The notes: a model not told the origin generated them from the sequence alone. A stretch of DNA of 15,139 bases from CAZMLC01 sp964567125 (GCA_964567125.1 CAZMLC010000066.1:1-15139), one strand, 5' to 3'. Numbered from the stretch's first letter, positions 6,744 to 15,094 are shown. Translations and numbers: made by a program.

Positions 6744-8639
6744 TTAATCGCCCCTCTCAGCGCCGGAATGCGCCGCTGGCGCAGAAGGATCCTCATCATC
6801 GGGAGCCACCTCAACCACGCGCGGTTCAGTAGCCAGCACAGGTTCTCCCGCCGCCTCTCCGAAATAGGTCTTGATGACCTGGCGCACCAACGGCGCAACG
6901 GTCTGTCCGCCGGAATCGCCGTCTTCAACGACCATAACCACCGCGATCTGCGGATCCTCAAAAGGTGCAAAGGCCGTAATCCACGTGTTTTTGCGCCGCA
7001 CCCCGCCCACGTCGATCTCGGCCGTACCTGTCTTGCCGGCAACGGCGACCCCGCTCAACGCCAGGCGCCGCCCCGTACCGTGCATCACAACCTCGCGCAT
7101 GCCCTGCCGCACGCGTTCAACGGTCCCGGCTTTCCACGCATTGGTCATCACAATCTGCGGCAGCCCTTCACGCGCGACCAGATAGGGACGATACACTTTT
7201 CCGCCATTCGCCACGGCCGCCGTCATCATCGCCATCTGTAGCGGCGTTGTCAGCAAGAGGCCCTGTCCAATACCGATCTGGCAGGTGTCGCCCACCCGCC
7301 AACGGTCGCGCAGATTGTCCTCTTTCCACTTCTCCGTTGGCAGCAACCCGCGGTTTTCATAGGGCAGATCAATACCTGTCGCCCGGCCCAGCCCCAAGGC
7401 CTTGGCCTGCGCGTAAATCGCCGGATACCCGATCTCGTGCGCAATCGTGCAGAAGTAACTGTTGCACGATTGCTCAATCGCCTTAAGAAAGCCAATCTCG
7501 CCGTGGCCATACGAGTTCCAACACCGCAACCGCATCGTTCCCAGAACAAAGACACCGTTACACGTGTGCGTCTCTTCCACGTTGAAATTCGCACTGTGCA
7601 GCGCAGCCAGGGCTGTCACGGGTTTAAACGTACTGCCCGGTGCATACCGGCCCTGAATCGCGCGGTTGAAGAGCGGAAGCTGCTTATCCGTATTCAGTTC
7701 TTCCCAGATGCCCGCGCGGACATTCGGCACAAAGGCATTCAAGTCAAAGGTCGGCGCACTCGCCATGGCCAGAATCTCGCCGCTGCGGACATCGACCATC
7801 ACGCCTGCACCGCGACGATTGTGCAACATGCGCTCCATTTCATGCTGCACCCCCACTTCAAGCGTCAGCGTGATGTCGTGCCCCACCACCGAGGGCCGTC
7901 CCATCCAGACCGAATGCTTATACCCGCGCGCATCGACTTGGATCGATTGCTCGCCCAGCTGGCCTGTCAGCTGCGCATTGTAGGCCAACTCGATCCCCGA
8001 TGCACCGAACATCTCCGGCAGGTAGAAGTGCGCCCGCTCCGGCATCGCGCCGTTGATCGGCTCTTTCTGCTCTTTGGGTTTATCGCGTTTGACATAGCCG
8101 ATCACATGCGCGGCCAGCGAACCATAGGGATAGGAACGCTCCGGCTGGACATAGACGTCCACGCCAGGAAAATCGCCTGCCAGCTCGGCCCACTTCGCCA
8201 AGGTCTCCTGACTCACATCGCGCCAGGCCAGCAAGGGCATCGGCAGTGTCCGCATCACATGGTTGGTCACCGCAGCTTCGGAAATCTGTCGCGGCACGCC
8301 CAGTGTAAGCGCCAGCTCATCGATCTTCGCGTTCACGTGCCGGATCGTATTGGCCCACCGGCCGCGCTGCCGTAACTCCTCCACATAAACGGCAATACAG
8401 TAACTGGGCCGATTGTCCGCCAGACAGACCCGGTTGCGATCAAAAATACGACCGCGCGGGCCGGGCACCTGTACGCGCCGCAGGCTCTGCCGCAACTGAT
8501 CCTTCGAAAATCCCGATGTCTGCACCACCTGGACATGATAGAGCGAAACGATCAAATAGATAATGCCCAGCATCACCGCCAAAGCAAAACAGGCGATGCG
8601 CCAGCTTGAAACCACTCTTTTTTCGCCGTATCCGTCCAT
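6744..8639 (-). CDS. mrdA: Penicillin-binding protein 2, elongasome transpeptidase
   Basis: PBP2 cross-links new peptidoglycan as the class B partner of RodA. This 631-residue protein has a short cytoplasmic tail, one membrane anchor (about 14-36), a pedestal/dimerisation region beginning VPGPRGRIFDRN (58-69) and including GASGIELAYNAQLTG (212-226), and the transpeptidase domain. Catalytic motifs are STFK (336-339; nucleophile Ser336), SCN (391-393) and KTG (536-538). Cys360, Cys373, His379 and Cys392 sit where a structural zinc site is known in some PBP2 proteins. Residues from about 599 form a proline/alanine/acid-rich tail that looks disordered. The ATG lies four bases after the mreD stop with no clear Shine-Dalgarno sequence, so translation may depend on coupling to mreD. 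Size is typical of the family. Confidence 0.96.
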   Translation of the reverse strand: MDGYGEKRVVSSWRIACFALAVMLGIIYLIVSLYHVQVVQTSGFSKDQLRQSLRRVQVPGPRGRIFDRNRVCLADNRPSYCIAVYVEELRQRGRWANTIRHVNAKIDELALTLGVPRQISEAAVTNHVMRTLPMPLLAWRDVSQETLAKWAELAGDFPGVDVYVQPERSYPYGSLAAHVIGYVKRDKPKEQKEPINGAMPERAHFYLPEMFGASGIELAYNAQLTGQLGEQSIQVDARGYKHSVWMGRPSVVGHDITLTLEVGVQHEMERMLHNRRGAGVMVDVRSGEILAMASAPTFDLNAFVPNVRAGIWEELNTDKQLPLFNRAIQGRYAPGSTFKPVTALAALHSANFNVEETHTCNGVFVLGTMRLRCWNSYGHGEIGFLKAIEQSCNSYFCTIAHEIGYPAIYAQAKALGLGRATGIDLPYENRGLLPTEKWKEDNLRDRWRVGDTCQIGIGQGLLLTTPLQMAMMTAAVANGGKVYRPYLVAREGLPQIVMTNAWKAGTVERVRQGMREVVMHGTGRRLALSGVAVAGKTGTAEIDVGGVRRKNTWITAFAPFEDPQIAVVMVVEDGDSGGQTVAPLVRQVIKTYFGEAAGEPVLATEPRVVEVAPDDEDPSAPAAHSGAERGD

Positions 8640-8643
8640 AATT

Positions 8644-9177
8644 TTACTGCACTAACCACGGCGCATCGATCTTCGCTGCATCCACGCGCAACCCCAACCG
8701 CTGGTCCAGCCAGATACAGGCCATAAAGCCGATACATCCGGCGACAGCCCCCGCAGGAAAGGCCTCCGCAATGCGAACGAACTGGGTCCATGAAAAAAAG
8801 GAGTACCCCGTCCAGCCGACGAAAAGTCGCGTCCAGACGACCTGCAAAACAGAGACGCATGCGCAGAGAATCACGCCATGCCAGAGAGACGGTGCCAGAA
8901 AAATCCGCTGCAATCCCCGCACCGCAAGAAACACCAACATCAGGAAGGCGAGCGTGCACCCCTGGGACACGCCACCCAGCGCATCGGTCAAGGCCCCCGC
9001 CCAGATCAGCCCCAGAATCACAACCGGCAGATTCTTGGTCTGCATCACATAGAGCGCCACCGCGGTGATGACGTAGAATTTAACCGATTGTTCGGTTCCG
9101 AACGCGCAGCCATCCTGCACGATTGCAGCCAGAAAGAGCAGGAGTCCGACCACGATGAGATTCAAATCAACGCGCAT
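8644..9177 (-). CDS. mreD: Rod shape-determining protein MreD
   Basis: MreD is a small inner-membrane protein that works with MreC and MreB in the elongasome. With the start chosen here it has 177 residues and about five to six hydrophobic segments (NLIVVGLLLFLAAI near the N-terminus, then two Leu/Val/Ile-rich helices, a VILCACVSVLQVV helix, and an AGAVAGCIGFMACIWL helix near the C-terminus). Sequence is weakly conserved in this family, so the call rests on size, topology and position between mreC and PBP2. I start at the ATG at 9175-9177 because AGGAGG lies four bases upstream; the in-frame ATG at 9207 would add ten residues, lacks this site and would overlap mreC by 41 bases. The chosen start overlaps mreC by 11 bases. 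Confidence 0.85.
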   Translation of the reverse strand: MRVDLNLIVVGLLLFLAAIVQDGCAFGTEQSVKFYVITAVALYVMQTKNLPVVILGLIWAGALTDALGGVSQGCTLAFLMLVFLAVRGLQRIFLAPSLWHGVILCACVSVLQVVWTRLFVGWTGYSFFSWTQFVRIAEAFPAGAVAGCIGFMACIWLDQRLGLRVDAAKIDAPWLVQ

Positions 9178-10024
9178 CCGACCTCCTGACCGAATAGACA
9201 AAGACATAGTCCAATGCCGCGATATCGACAGCCGGCACGACCTCGCCTTCGCGCGAAAGGTTGTTCGCCTCAGTCTTGCTGGAAAGCAGATACCCGACCG
9301 TCAATCCCCGCGGATAGGCTGTTCCCAGACCGGAGGTGACCACGCGCGTCCGCGGCGCAGGCTCATATTCGCGCGCCAGATAGCGCAGCCGCAGAGGTTC
9401 CACCACGTAGAGCAACGACAAGGTCGCATCGGCCGACGTGGCGCGCACGCCACCGCCGTAAAGGATGCCGCGCACTGCGCCAATCTGCTCATCGACAGGA
9501 AGTTCAAGCTCACAGGCCACGCGGCTGTTAGGATCCGTGATCAGCATGACGTCGCTCGTGTGCGGCGTGACCGCCGTGATGCGTCCCACAACGCCCTCGG
9601 GCACAATCACGACATCGCCTTTACGCAAGCCCTGCTCTAATCCTTTGCCAAGCCGGATGCTCTGCCAGACCGCCAGCGTCCCGCCGCGCGAAATGATCGG
9701 CGCAACCGTCACATGACTCTGCGACGCGCTCACCAGATCCAAGGCCTGACGCAGCCGTGCAATCTCCTTATCCTTGGCATCACCTTCGTCGACCAATACC
9801 TGAAGACGCGCCAGATCCTGCTCAAGACGCGCATACCGCGCCGCATAATCCGCACGCTGAAGAAGAGCCCGAACACGCTTTCCCGCAACGCGTTCAGTCC
9901 ACACGAAGAAATTTGAAAACGGATAGACCGCTTCCCGTGACAATACATGTAGCCCGCTGCCCGCAAAGAACATTGCCAACAGCGAAATCGCTAACACCAA
10001 AAACCACACTTTCGATTGCTTCAC
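9167..10024 (-). CDS. mreC: Rod shape-determining protein MreC
   Basis: MreC is the periplasmic scaffold that links cytoplasmic MreB filaments to PBP2 and activates the RodA-PBP2 synthase. The 285-residue protein has a short N-terminus, one membrane anchor (about 6-23), a coiled-coil region (about 60-100, with repeated Leu/Ala heptad positions) and the MreC beta-domain (about 105-280). The latter contains GKGLEQGLRKGDVV (127-139 region), VVGRITAV (145-152) and SGLGTAYPRGLTVGYL (231-246), a strongly family-like stretch. The start codon is GTG (10022-10024) with GAGG four to five bases upstream and a second GGAGG further up. It follows mreB after 68 bases. No signs of truncation. Confidence 0.94.
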   Translation of the reverse strand: MKQSKVWFLVLAISLLAMFFAGSGLHVLSREAVYPFSNFFVWTERVAGKRVRALLQRADYAARYARLEQDLARLQVLVDEGDAKDKEIARLRQALDLVSASQSHVTVAPIISRGGTLAVWQSIRLGKGLEQGLRKGDVVIVPEGVVGRITAVTPHTSDVMLITDPNSRVACELELPVDEQIGAVRGILYGGGVRATSADATLSLLYVVEPLRLRYLAREYEPAPRTRVVTSGLGTAYPRGLTVGYLLSSKTEANNLSREGEVVPAVDIAALDYVFVYSVRRSDAR

Positions 10025-10092
10025 CCTGCCTCACTCCCTCCTGCCGCGTAGCGCACAGGTCGGTCGGCCAAGCAACCACGGAATGTATTCGA

Positions 10093-11115
10093 TTACCTTC
10101 CCAGCTTTGTTTTCGCCAGAATATTCAATTCATTCAGCACCACGCCCGTGCCTTCAGCAACGGCGCTCAACGGGTCATCCGCCAGCGTCACTGGCAGCCC
10201 CGTCTGCTGTGCAATCAACTTATCCAAGCCACGCAACATCGAGCCACCCCCGGCCATCACCAAGCCGCGATCCACAAGATCCGCGGACAATTCTGGAGGA
10301 CATTTCTCCAACGTGATGCGAACCGAATCCACAATCGCGGACACGGGTTCCTGCAACGCGTCGCGGATCTCCTCCGCGGTCACAGTCAGGGTTTTCGGAA
10401 GCCCCGCGACTAAATCGCGGCCCTTCACTTCCATGGTGCACTCTTCTCCCACAGGATAAGCTGAACCAATTGTAATCTTAATCTCTTCCGCGGTCCGCTC
10501 GCCAATCATCAGATTGTAAACACGTCTCATGTACTGGACAATGCAATCGTCCATGGCGTCACCGCCCACGCGGACACTCCGCGCGTACACGATCCCGGCC
10601 AGCGAAATCAACGCAACTTCGCATGTGCCGCCGCCGATATCCACAATCATGTTACCGGCGGGTTCGGACACGGGCAACCCGACACCAATGGCCGCAGCCA
10701 TCGGCTCTTCAATCAAGAAGACCTCACGGGCACCCGCATGCCGTGCAGATTCCTGCACAGCTCGCTTTTCAACTTCTGTGATATCACTCGGTACAGCAAC
10801 GATCACCCGCGGTTTCACCAGCTTCGCCACGTGAACCTTACGGATAAAATAACGGATCATTGCGCCCGTGATATCAAAATCCGCGATCACGCCCGACTTC
10901 ATCGGACGCACCGCCACAATGTTACCAGGCGTACGCCCCAGCATCCGCTTCGCCTCTTCACCAACCGCAAGGATCCGCTTGGTTCCCTCCTGGATAGCCA
11001 CGACAGAAGGCTCACGGATCACGATCCCGCGATCTTTCACATAGACTAAGGTGTTGGCAGTGCCTAGATCGATCCCGATATCACTCGAAAACACAGACAG
11101 TAACTTGTTAAACAT
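10093..11115 (-). CDS. mreB: Rod shape-determining actin homologue MreB
   Basis: MreB forms ATP-dependent filaments under the inner membrane that orient the elongasome. The 340-residue protein matches the usual length. The actin-fold nucleotide motifs are intact: phosphate-1 DIGIDLGTANTL (12-23), phosphate-2 DIGGGTCEVA (159-168), the IEEPMAAAIG connect region (135-144) and the adenosine motif MAGGGSMLRGL (288-298). The N-terminal MFNKLLSVFSSD can form the short amphipathic helix that binds membrane. The ATG is preceded by GAGAGGAAAG, but the spacing to the start is rather long. It heads the mreBCD-mrdA-rodA-rng run and is separated from gpsA by 155 bases that probably hold its promoter. Confidence 0.97.
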   Translation of the reverse strand: MFNKLLSVFSSDIGIDLGTANTLVYVKDRGIVIREPSVVAIQEGTKRILAVGEEAKRMLGRTPGNIVAVRPMKSGVIADFDITGAMIRYFIRKVHVAKLVKPRVIVAVPSDITEVEKRAVQESARHAGAREVFLIEEPMAAAIGVGLPVSEPAGNMIVDIGGGTCEVALISLAGIVYARSVRVGGDAMDDCIVQYMRRVYNLMIGERTAEEIKITIGSAYPVGEECTMEVKGRDLVAGLPKTLTVTAEEIRDALQEPVSAIVDSVRITLEKCPPELSADLVDRGLVMAGGGSMLRGLDKLIAQQTGLPVTLADDPLSAVAEGTGVVLNELNILAKTKLGR

Positions 11116-11182
11116 AATTACGCGTTCTTTCCTCTCGAAAAACGAAAAGAGAAATAGCTAAATAACCAAAATAGGTATAGCG

Positions 11183-11217
11183 AGTATAAGTTTCACTTAT
11201 TATGCGGGCTGGGTCAA
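11183..11217 (-). promoter_or_regulatory. Probable promoter region of the mreB operon, with a palindrome
   Basis: The 155-base gpsA-mreB gap contains several AT-rich promoter-like hexamers on the minus strand. They are TTGACC (11212-11217, five of six -35 bases), CATAAT (11199-11204), GAAACT (11189-11194, 17 bases from TTGACC) and TATACT (11183-11188). No single pair is ideal: TATACT is 23 bases from TTGACC. ATAAGT-TTC-ACTTAT (11186-11200) is a perfect 6-bp palindrome overlapping these elements and could be an operator. The exact promoter is uncertain. Confidence 0.45.
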
Positions 11218-11218
11218 G

Positions 11219-11238
11219 CCTATTTCATGCAAATAGCC
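11219..11238 (-). other. Inverted repeat after gpsA
   Basis: CTATTT (11220-11225) and AAATAG (11231-11236) form a perfect 6-bp stem with a CATGC loop, extendable on both sides with a mismatch. It lies 33 bases after the gpsA stop. No T-run follows on the minus strand, so it is at best a weak terminator or 3'-end structure between the gpsA and mreB transcripts. Confidence 0.35.
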
Positions 11239-11270
11239 CCATTTTTTCCGCATAACCCCTTTTCACGGAA

Positions 11271-12257
11271 TCACTCGGCCTTAAAAGCCCGCGAGAGCAA
11301 CGCCTGCACCGCGTCGCCAACCGCCAATTGCTCATAGCACAATCCGTAAACCACATCCGTAATCGGCATCTCCACCCCATGCTTTTGCGCCAGGACATGA
11401 ATCACCTTGGCGTTCCAGACACCCTCGGCGACCATCGTCATGCTGCCCAAAATCGACGCAATGTTTTCACCGCGCCCCAGTCGCTCGCCGACCGTATGGT
11501 TGCGGCTGTGCGTGCTCGTGCACGTCACGATCAGATCGCCCACGCCGCTGAGCCCGGCGAAGGTCTCGGCCTTCGCCCCCAGCGCGACACCGAAACGGGT
11601 GATCTCGGCCAGACCGCGCGTAATCAGCGCGGCACGCGTGTTGTCGCCGAACCCCAAACCGTCCGAAGCGCCGACCGCCACGGCGATGACGTTCTTGACT
11701 GCACCGCCGATTTCCACGCCCAGCGGATCCGCCGAGGTGTAGACGCGGAAATTGGGTCCGCTGAAGAGCGCCTGCACGGCCTGAGCCGCCGTGGCATCCG
11801 TCGCGGCTGCCACAATCGCGGTCGGGATCTCCCGCGCCACCTCCTCGGCATGGCTCGGCCCCGAGAGGACCACCACCCGCTTGAGTCCCAGCGTATCGAT
11901 GGCCAGCTCGCTCATGCGGCAGTGCGTGTTCTCACACAAGCCCTTGGTCACGCTCACGGTCAACAGATCCTGCGGCACAAGGCCGACAAACCGTGCGCAG
12001 ACATCGGCGTAAAACTTCGACGGCACCGCCAACACCATGGCCTCGGCACCGGCCACCGCCTCCGCCGGATCAGCGGTCCATGTCAACGTCGCAGGGAGCT
12101 TCACGCCGGGCAGGAAGCGCGTATTCTCCCCGGCCGCCCGCATGTCCTGCAAATAGGCATCAAAAGGGCCCCAGATCGTCACGGCATGTCCGTAACGATG
12201 CAGCAGCAGCGCCAGTGAAGTTCCCCAACCACCATCCCCGATAACCGCAATCTTCAT
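11271..12257 (-). CDS. gpsA: NAD(P)+-dependent glycerol-3-phosphate dehydrogenase GpsA
   Basis: GpsA reduces dihydroxyacetone phosphate to sn-glycerol-3-phosphate, the backbone for phospholipids, in the cytosol. The 328-residue length is typical. The N-terminal Rossmann fold begins MKIAVIGDGGWGTSLAL (1-17), with the dinucleotide-binding glycine motif at 7-12. VTKGL (103-107) and LSGPSHAEEV (131-140) are conserved active-site segments. The catalytic lysine is Lys188 in GGAVKN (184-189), and the C-terminal helical domain includes SGVGDLIVTCTS (237-248) and RNHTVGERLGRG (252-263). The ATG overlaps the plsY stop as ATGA, indicating translational coupling. PlsY directly upstream uses the product of GpsA, so the pairing makes metabolic sense. 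Confidence 0.97.
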   Translation of the reverse strand: MKIAVIGDGGWGTSLALLLHRYGHAVTIWGPFDAYLQDMRAAGENTRFLPGVKLPATLTWTADPAEAVAGAEAMVLAVPSKFYADVCARFVGLVPQDLLTVSVTKGLCENTHCRMSELAIDTLGLKRVVVLSGPSHAEEVAREIPTAIVAAATDATAAQAVQALFSGPNFRVYTSADPLGVEIGGAVKNVIAVAVGASDGLGFGDNTRAALITRGLAEITRFGVALGAKAETFAGLSGVGDLIVTCTSTHSRNHTVGERLGRGENIASILGSMTMVAEGVWNAKVIHVLAQKHGVEMPITDVVYGLCYEQLAVGDAVQALLSRAFKAE

Positions 12258-12898
12258 TTCTTCTTCCCAAAATTAAACCGTGATTCCGTACCCGCGCGCA
12301 GGCGGACGATATTTGTTCGATGTTTCCAAATCGCGACCACGGCCAGCAGGGTCAGCATCGCGGGAAACCACCAAGGATCCTGGGCATGCAGCGGCCACGC
12401 CACCACGCCCAGGCAGACCGCGGCCGCAATCGACGCCACCGAGACGTACCGGGTCGTCACAAAAAAGAGGATCCAGACGAGCGCCGCGATCAGCACCGCA
12501 GCCTGCGAAAGCCCGAGCAGTAACCCCACGCTCGTCGCAATCCCCTTGCCGCCCTTGAAGCCGAGAAAGCAGGTCCAGTTATGCCCCGCAATGGTCAGCG
12601 CACCGCAAACCAGCGCAAACGCCTTGCTTGTCGCCGCCTCCGCCATGCCCGGCAGGAGCTGCGTCGCCAGCAGCGGGATCAGCCATGCTCCGCAGAAACC
12701 CTTGGCCGCATCGAGCAGAAAGGTGAGGATTCCCAGCTTTTTGCTGATGGAACGGAACACGTTTGTCGCGCCGATGTTGCCGCTCCCGACCGTGCGGATA
12801 TCCACACCCTGCGTCTTGGCAATCAGGAATCCAAAGGGAATCGACCCCAGCAGGTAGGCAACCACGCCACCCGCCATATAAAGCAGTACACTATTCAT
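12254..12898 (-). CDS. plsY: Acyl-phosphate:glycerol-3-phosphate acyltransferase PlsY
   Basis: PlsY is the inner-membrane enzyme that moves an acyl group from acyl-phosphate to glycerol-3-phosphate, giving lysophosphatidic acid. The 214-residue protein is hydrophobic with about five to seven membrane segments. The three family motifs are present: SGNIGATNVFR (39-49), GHNWTCFLGFKGGKGIATS (105-123, including the glycine-rich phosphate loop) and KHRTNIVRLRAGTE (192-205). The start overlaps the stop of the upstream unknown gene as ATGA, and its own stop overlaps gpsA in the same way. The acyl-phosphate supplier PlsX is not in this window. No abnormal features seen. Confidence 0.96.
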   Translation of the reverse strand: MNSVLLYMAGGVVAYLLGSIPFGFLIAKTQGVDIRTVGSGNIGATNVFRSISKKLGILTFLLDAAKGFCGAWLIPLLATQLLPGMAEAATSKAFALVCGALTIAGHNWTCFLGFKGGKGIATSVGLLLGLSQAAVLIAALVWILFFVTTRYVSVASIAAAVCLGVVAWPLHAQDPWWFPAMLTLLAVVAIWKHRTNIVRLRAGTESRFNFGKKK

Positions 12899-13536
12899 GC
12901 AATCGTCCGAATCAAAAATGTCATCTCGCCGTTCGGGACCCCTTTGTCCAGAACCAGCTTGCGCACCGCGCGCGTCCGGCCATTGACCCGACGGCGCTTG
13001 GTCGCATAAATCGCCTTCGCGGTCCGGAGCTGGACCGTCAGCAGGCGTTCATTCCCCACAGCGGGAAAATCAGCAGCGTCCAGCTCGGCAAGACCCTCCG
13101 CGATCGTTTCAGGCCCGGGATATTTCGCAATCTCCTTGCCGAGGTAATCCAACGGCGCTGACGCAAGAGCACCCACCAGGGGCATCAGCGGCGCAGCCGC
13201 ATCCGCGCCAAACGCCAGTGCGCTGCCGAGAAACGAACGCAGGAACTTCTCCAGCTCTTCATCGTCCAGATCCTCGGTAACCCCCACCTCCAGCGCAAAG
13301 CGGCCCTCCACCGTCTCCTTGAATACAATGCGCTTGCCCCAGTTGAGTGGTTCGCAGTCGGCGTAGCCCTTCTCGAGCGTACAGGGAAGCGCGGAACTTT
13401 TCTTCGCTACGCCCACACGCGGCCAGATCAGCCCGGCGGTCACCAGATGCGATGATTTCCCATCCAGATCCACGGTCATCGCGGGTATGGAAACGGAATG
13501 CAGCAGGATCTCCAGCGTACGCTTGACTGACGCCAT
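12895..13536 (-). CDS. Unrecognised 213-residue protein between der and plsY
   Basis: I do not recognise this family. The protein has no signal peptide and no convincing membrane helix, so it is probably cytosolic. Residues 1-90 alternate hydrophobic and polar residues in a beta-strand-like way (KRTLEILLHSVSIPAMTV, then KRIVFKETVEGRFALEVGV), suggesting a beta-sandwich. Residues 90-101 are an acidic helix; 102-130 are alanine-rich and weakly hydrophobic. The C-terminal part (about 164-213) is strand-like again and carries a basic cluster KRRRVNGRTRAVRK (180-193) that could bind nucleic acid or phosphate. Two cysteines (52, 61) do not form an obvious metal motif. It starts two bases after the der stop, using a GGGGGTAGG site overlapping that stop, and ends in an ATGA overlap with plsY. 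It is a real gene because both junctions are tightly coupled. Confidence 0.85.
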   Translation of the reverse strand: MASVKRTLEILLHSVSIPAMTVDLDGKSSHLVTAGLIWPRVGVAKKSSALPCTLEKGYADCEPLNWGKRIVFKETVEGRFALEVGVTEDLDDEELEKFLRSFLGSALAFGADAAAPLMPLVGALASAPLDYLGKEIAKYPGPETIAEGLAELDAADFPAVGNERLLTVQLRTAKAIYATKRRRVNGRTRAVRKLVLDKGVPNGEMTFLIRTIA

Positions 13537-13538
13537 AC

Positions 13539-15086
13539 CTACCCCCTGTTTTTCTTCGCCCGCGGCCGACGTCCCTCGGATTTCTTGGAACTCGTCGTGC
13601 GTTTCAGCAATGCCCGCGACAGCGAGAGGTGCTGTTTCTCCGCGGCAAAGGCCTTGTCGTCCGCCTTCTGACGCGCCATTTTCACCTGTAAATTGGTATT
13701 CGGTTCCTCGTCGGCCTTTCCGTGCGCTCCCTCTTCTGGCCGCGACCGCGCCCTGTAGAAAATCACGACCGGAGCGCCCTCGAGTCCGAAACGCTGACGC
13801 AACGAGCGGATCATGAAATCCGTGTACTGCTTGGTTGCCAGCTTCGGATCGTTCACGAACATGCGCACCGTGACCGGCGCCGTGCAGACCTGCACCGCGT
13901 AATAGACGCGCAACCGCTTGCCCGCCTTAGCCGGCGCCACCACGCGGCGCGTCGCATCCATCAGCGTGCGATTCAAAAGTCCCGTCGGCATCTTGAGCTG
14001 AACCTGAGCCGCCACGGCATCGATCAGATCAATGCTTTTGCGGATATTAAAGCCTGTCTTGGCGGAGATGAAGAGCAGCGGGCAATAACTCATAAAGGGC
14101 ATTGAGTAGCGCATCTGCTCCTCGGTCGCCTCCACCTTCATGCCCCGTTCAGTCGCCAGATCCCATTTGTTCATCAGGATCACGCAGCCCTTCTTTTCCT
14201 CCTGGATCAGCGCGGCGATGTGCTTGTCCTGCACGGTCGGCCCCAATTCAGGGTCGAGCACCAACACCACCACGTCCGCCTCGCGCACGCTCTCCTCCGC
14301 GCGGAAGAGGCTGAAGCGCTCCACCGCGTTGTCGATGCGATGCTTGTGACGCATCCCGGCGGTATCCACCAGCGTGTAGTGACGCGCCTGATCGCCTTGC
14401 CCGATCGTAAAAGGAATATCGATCGAATCGCGCGTCGTACCCGCCACATCGGAAACAATCACGCGCTCTTCGTTAAGCAAGCGGTTGATGTATGAGGACT
14501 TGCCCGCATTCGGACGCCCGACGATCGCCACGCGCAACGGACGCTCGATCGTGGTGTTGACCACCTCCGGCAAGTGCGGCACAACCGACTCCATCAGAGC
14601 GCCCATGCCGCGGTTATGCTGCGCAGCCACGGGAAAATAACTAAAGCCCAGACGCGCAAACTCGTTCGCGTGCGCCTCGTGCTCCGGCAAATCGCACTTA
14701 TTGACCGCCACGATGCACGGCACGTTCGCCTTGCGCACAATCGCGGCCACCTGCTCGTCCATGGGATGAACCCCGGCCTGGACATCCACCACCAGAATCA
14801 CAACCGCCGCATCATCCAGCGCGGAATCGACCTGCGCGCGCACCCCGGCTTCAATGGGGTTGCTCTCCTTAGCGGCATCCAAAATCATGATACCGCCCGT
14901 GTCGACCAAGCTGAAACGCTGCTCTTCCCACTCCACTTCCCGCATCAAACGGTCGCGCGTTACCCCGCTCTCGTCGTGCACAATCGCAATGCGCTTGCCC
15001 GCAATCCGGTTAAATACCGCCGACTTTCCGACGTTCGGACGCCCCACAATCGCCACCACGCGCGCTTTCTCTTTTTTCTGATTCAT
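13539..15086 (-). CDS. der: Ribosome-assembly double GTPase Der (EngA)
   Basis: Der is an essential GTPase with two tandem G domains that assists 50S ribosomal subunit assembly. In this 515-residue protein, domain 1 has GRPNVGKS (15-22), GVTRD (41-45), DTGG (62-65) and NKCD (129-132). Domain 2 has GRPNAGKS (190-197), GTTRD (216-220), DTAG (241-244) and NKWD (306-309). A KH-like domain follows (about 360-447), ending VVIFYRARS. A basic, lysine/arginine-rich tail of about 65 residues (450-515) makes it longer than the usual 440-490. No Shine-Dalgarno sequence precedes the ATG, and a TATACT box sits only eight bases upstream of it. Both G domains appear intact. It heads the der-unknown-plsY-gpsA run. 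Confidence 0.97.
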   Translation of the reverse strand: MNQKKEKARVVAIVGRPNVGKSAVFNRIAGKRIAIVHDESGVTRDRLMREVEWEEQRFSLVDTGGIMILDAAKESNPIEAGVRAQVDSALDDAAVVILVVDVQAGVHPMDEQVAAIVRKANVPCIVAVNKCDLPEHEAHANEFARLGFSYFPVAAQHNRGMGALMESVVPHLPEVVNTTIERPLRVAIVGRPNAGKSSYINRLLNEERVIVSDVAGTTRDSIDIPFTIGQGDQARHYTLVDTAGMRHKHRIDNAVERFSLFRAEESVREADVVVLVLDPELGPTVQDKHIAALIQEEKKGCVILMNKWDLATERGMKVEATEEQMRYSMPFMSYCPLLFISAKTGFNIRKSIDLIDAVAAQVQLKMPTGLLNRTLMDATRRVVAPAKAGKRLRVYYAVQVCTAPVTVRMFVNDPKLATKQYTDFMIRSLRQRFGLEGAPVVIFYRARSRPEEGAHGKADEEPNTNLQVKMARQKADDKAFAAEKQHLSLSRALLKRTTSSKKSEGRRPRAKKNRG

Positions 15087-15094
15087 ATTCTATT

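Noticed and set aside
7437..8375. 312-residue plus-strand open frame antisense to PBP2
   Set aside because: PBP2 catalytic motifs are intact on the minus strand and the antisense product has no recognisable domain.
9178..9207. Longer MreD starting at the ATG at 9207
   Set aside because: It lacks a Shine-Dalgarno sequence and gives a 41-base overlap with mreC; the ATG at 9177 has AGGAGG at a good distance.
11328..12218. 296-residue plus-strand open frame antisense to gpsA
   Set aside because: It is fully contained in the conserved GpsA gene, with no promoter or ribosome-binding site of note.
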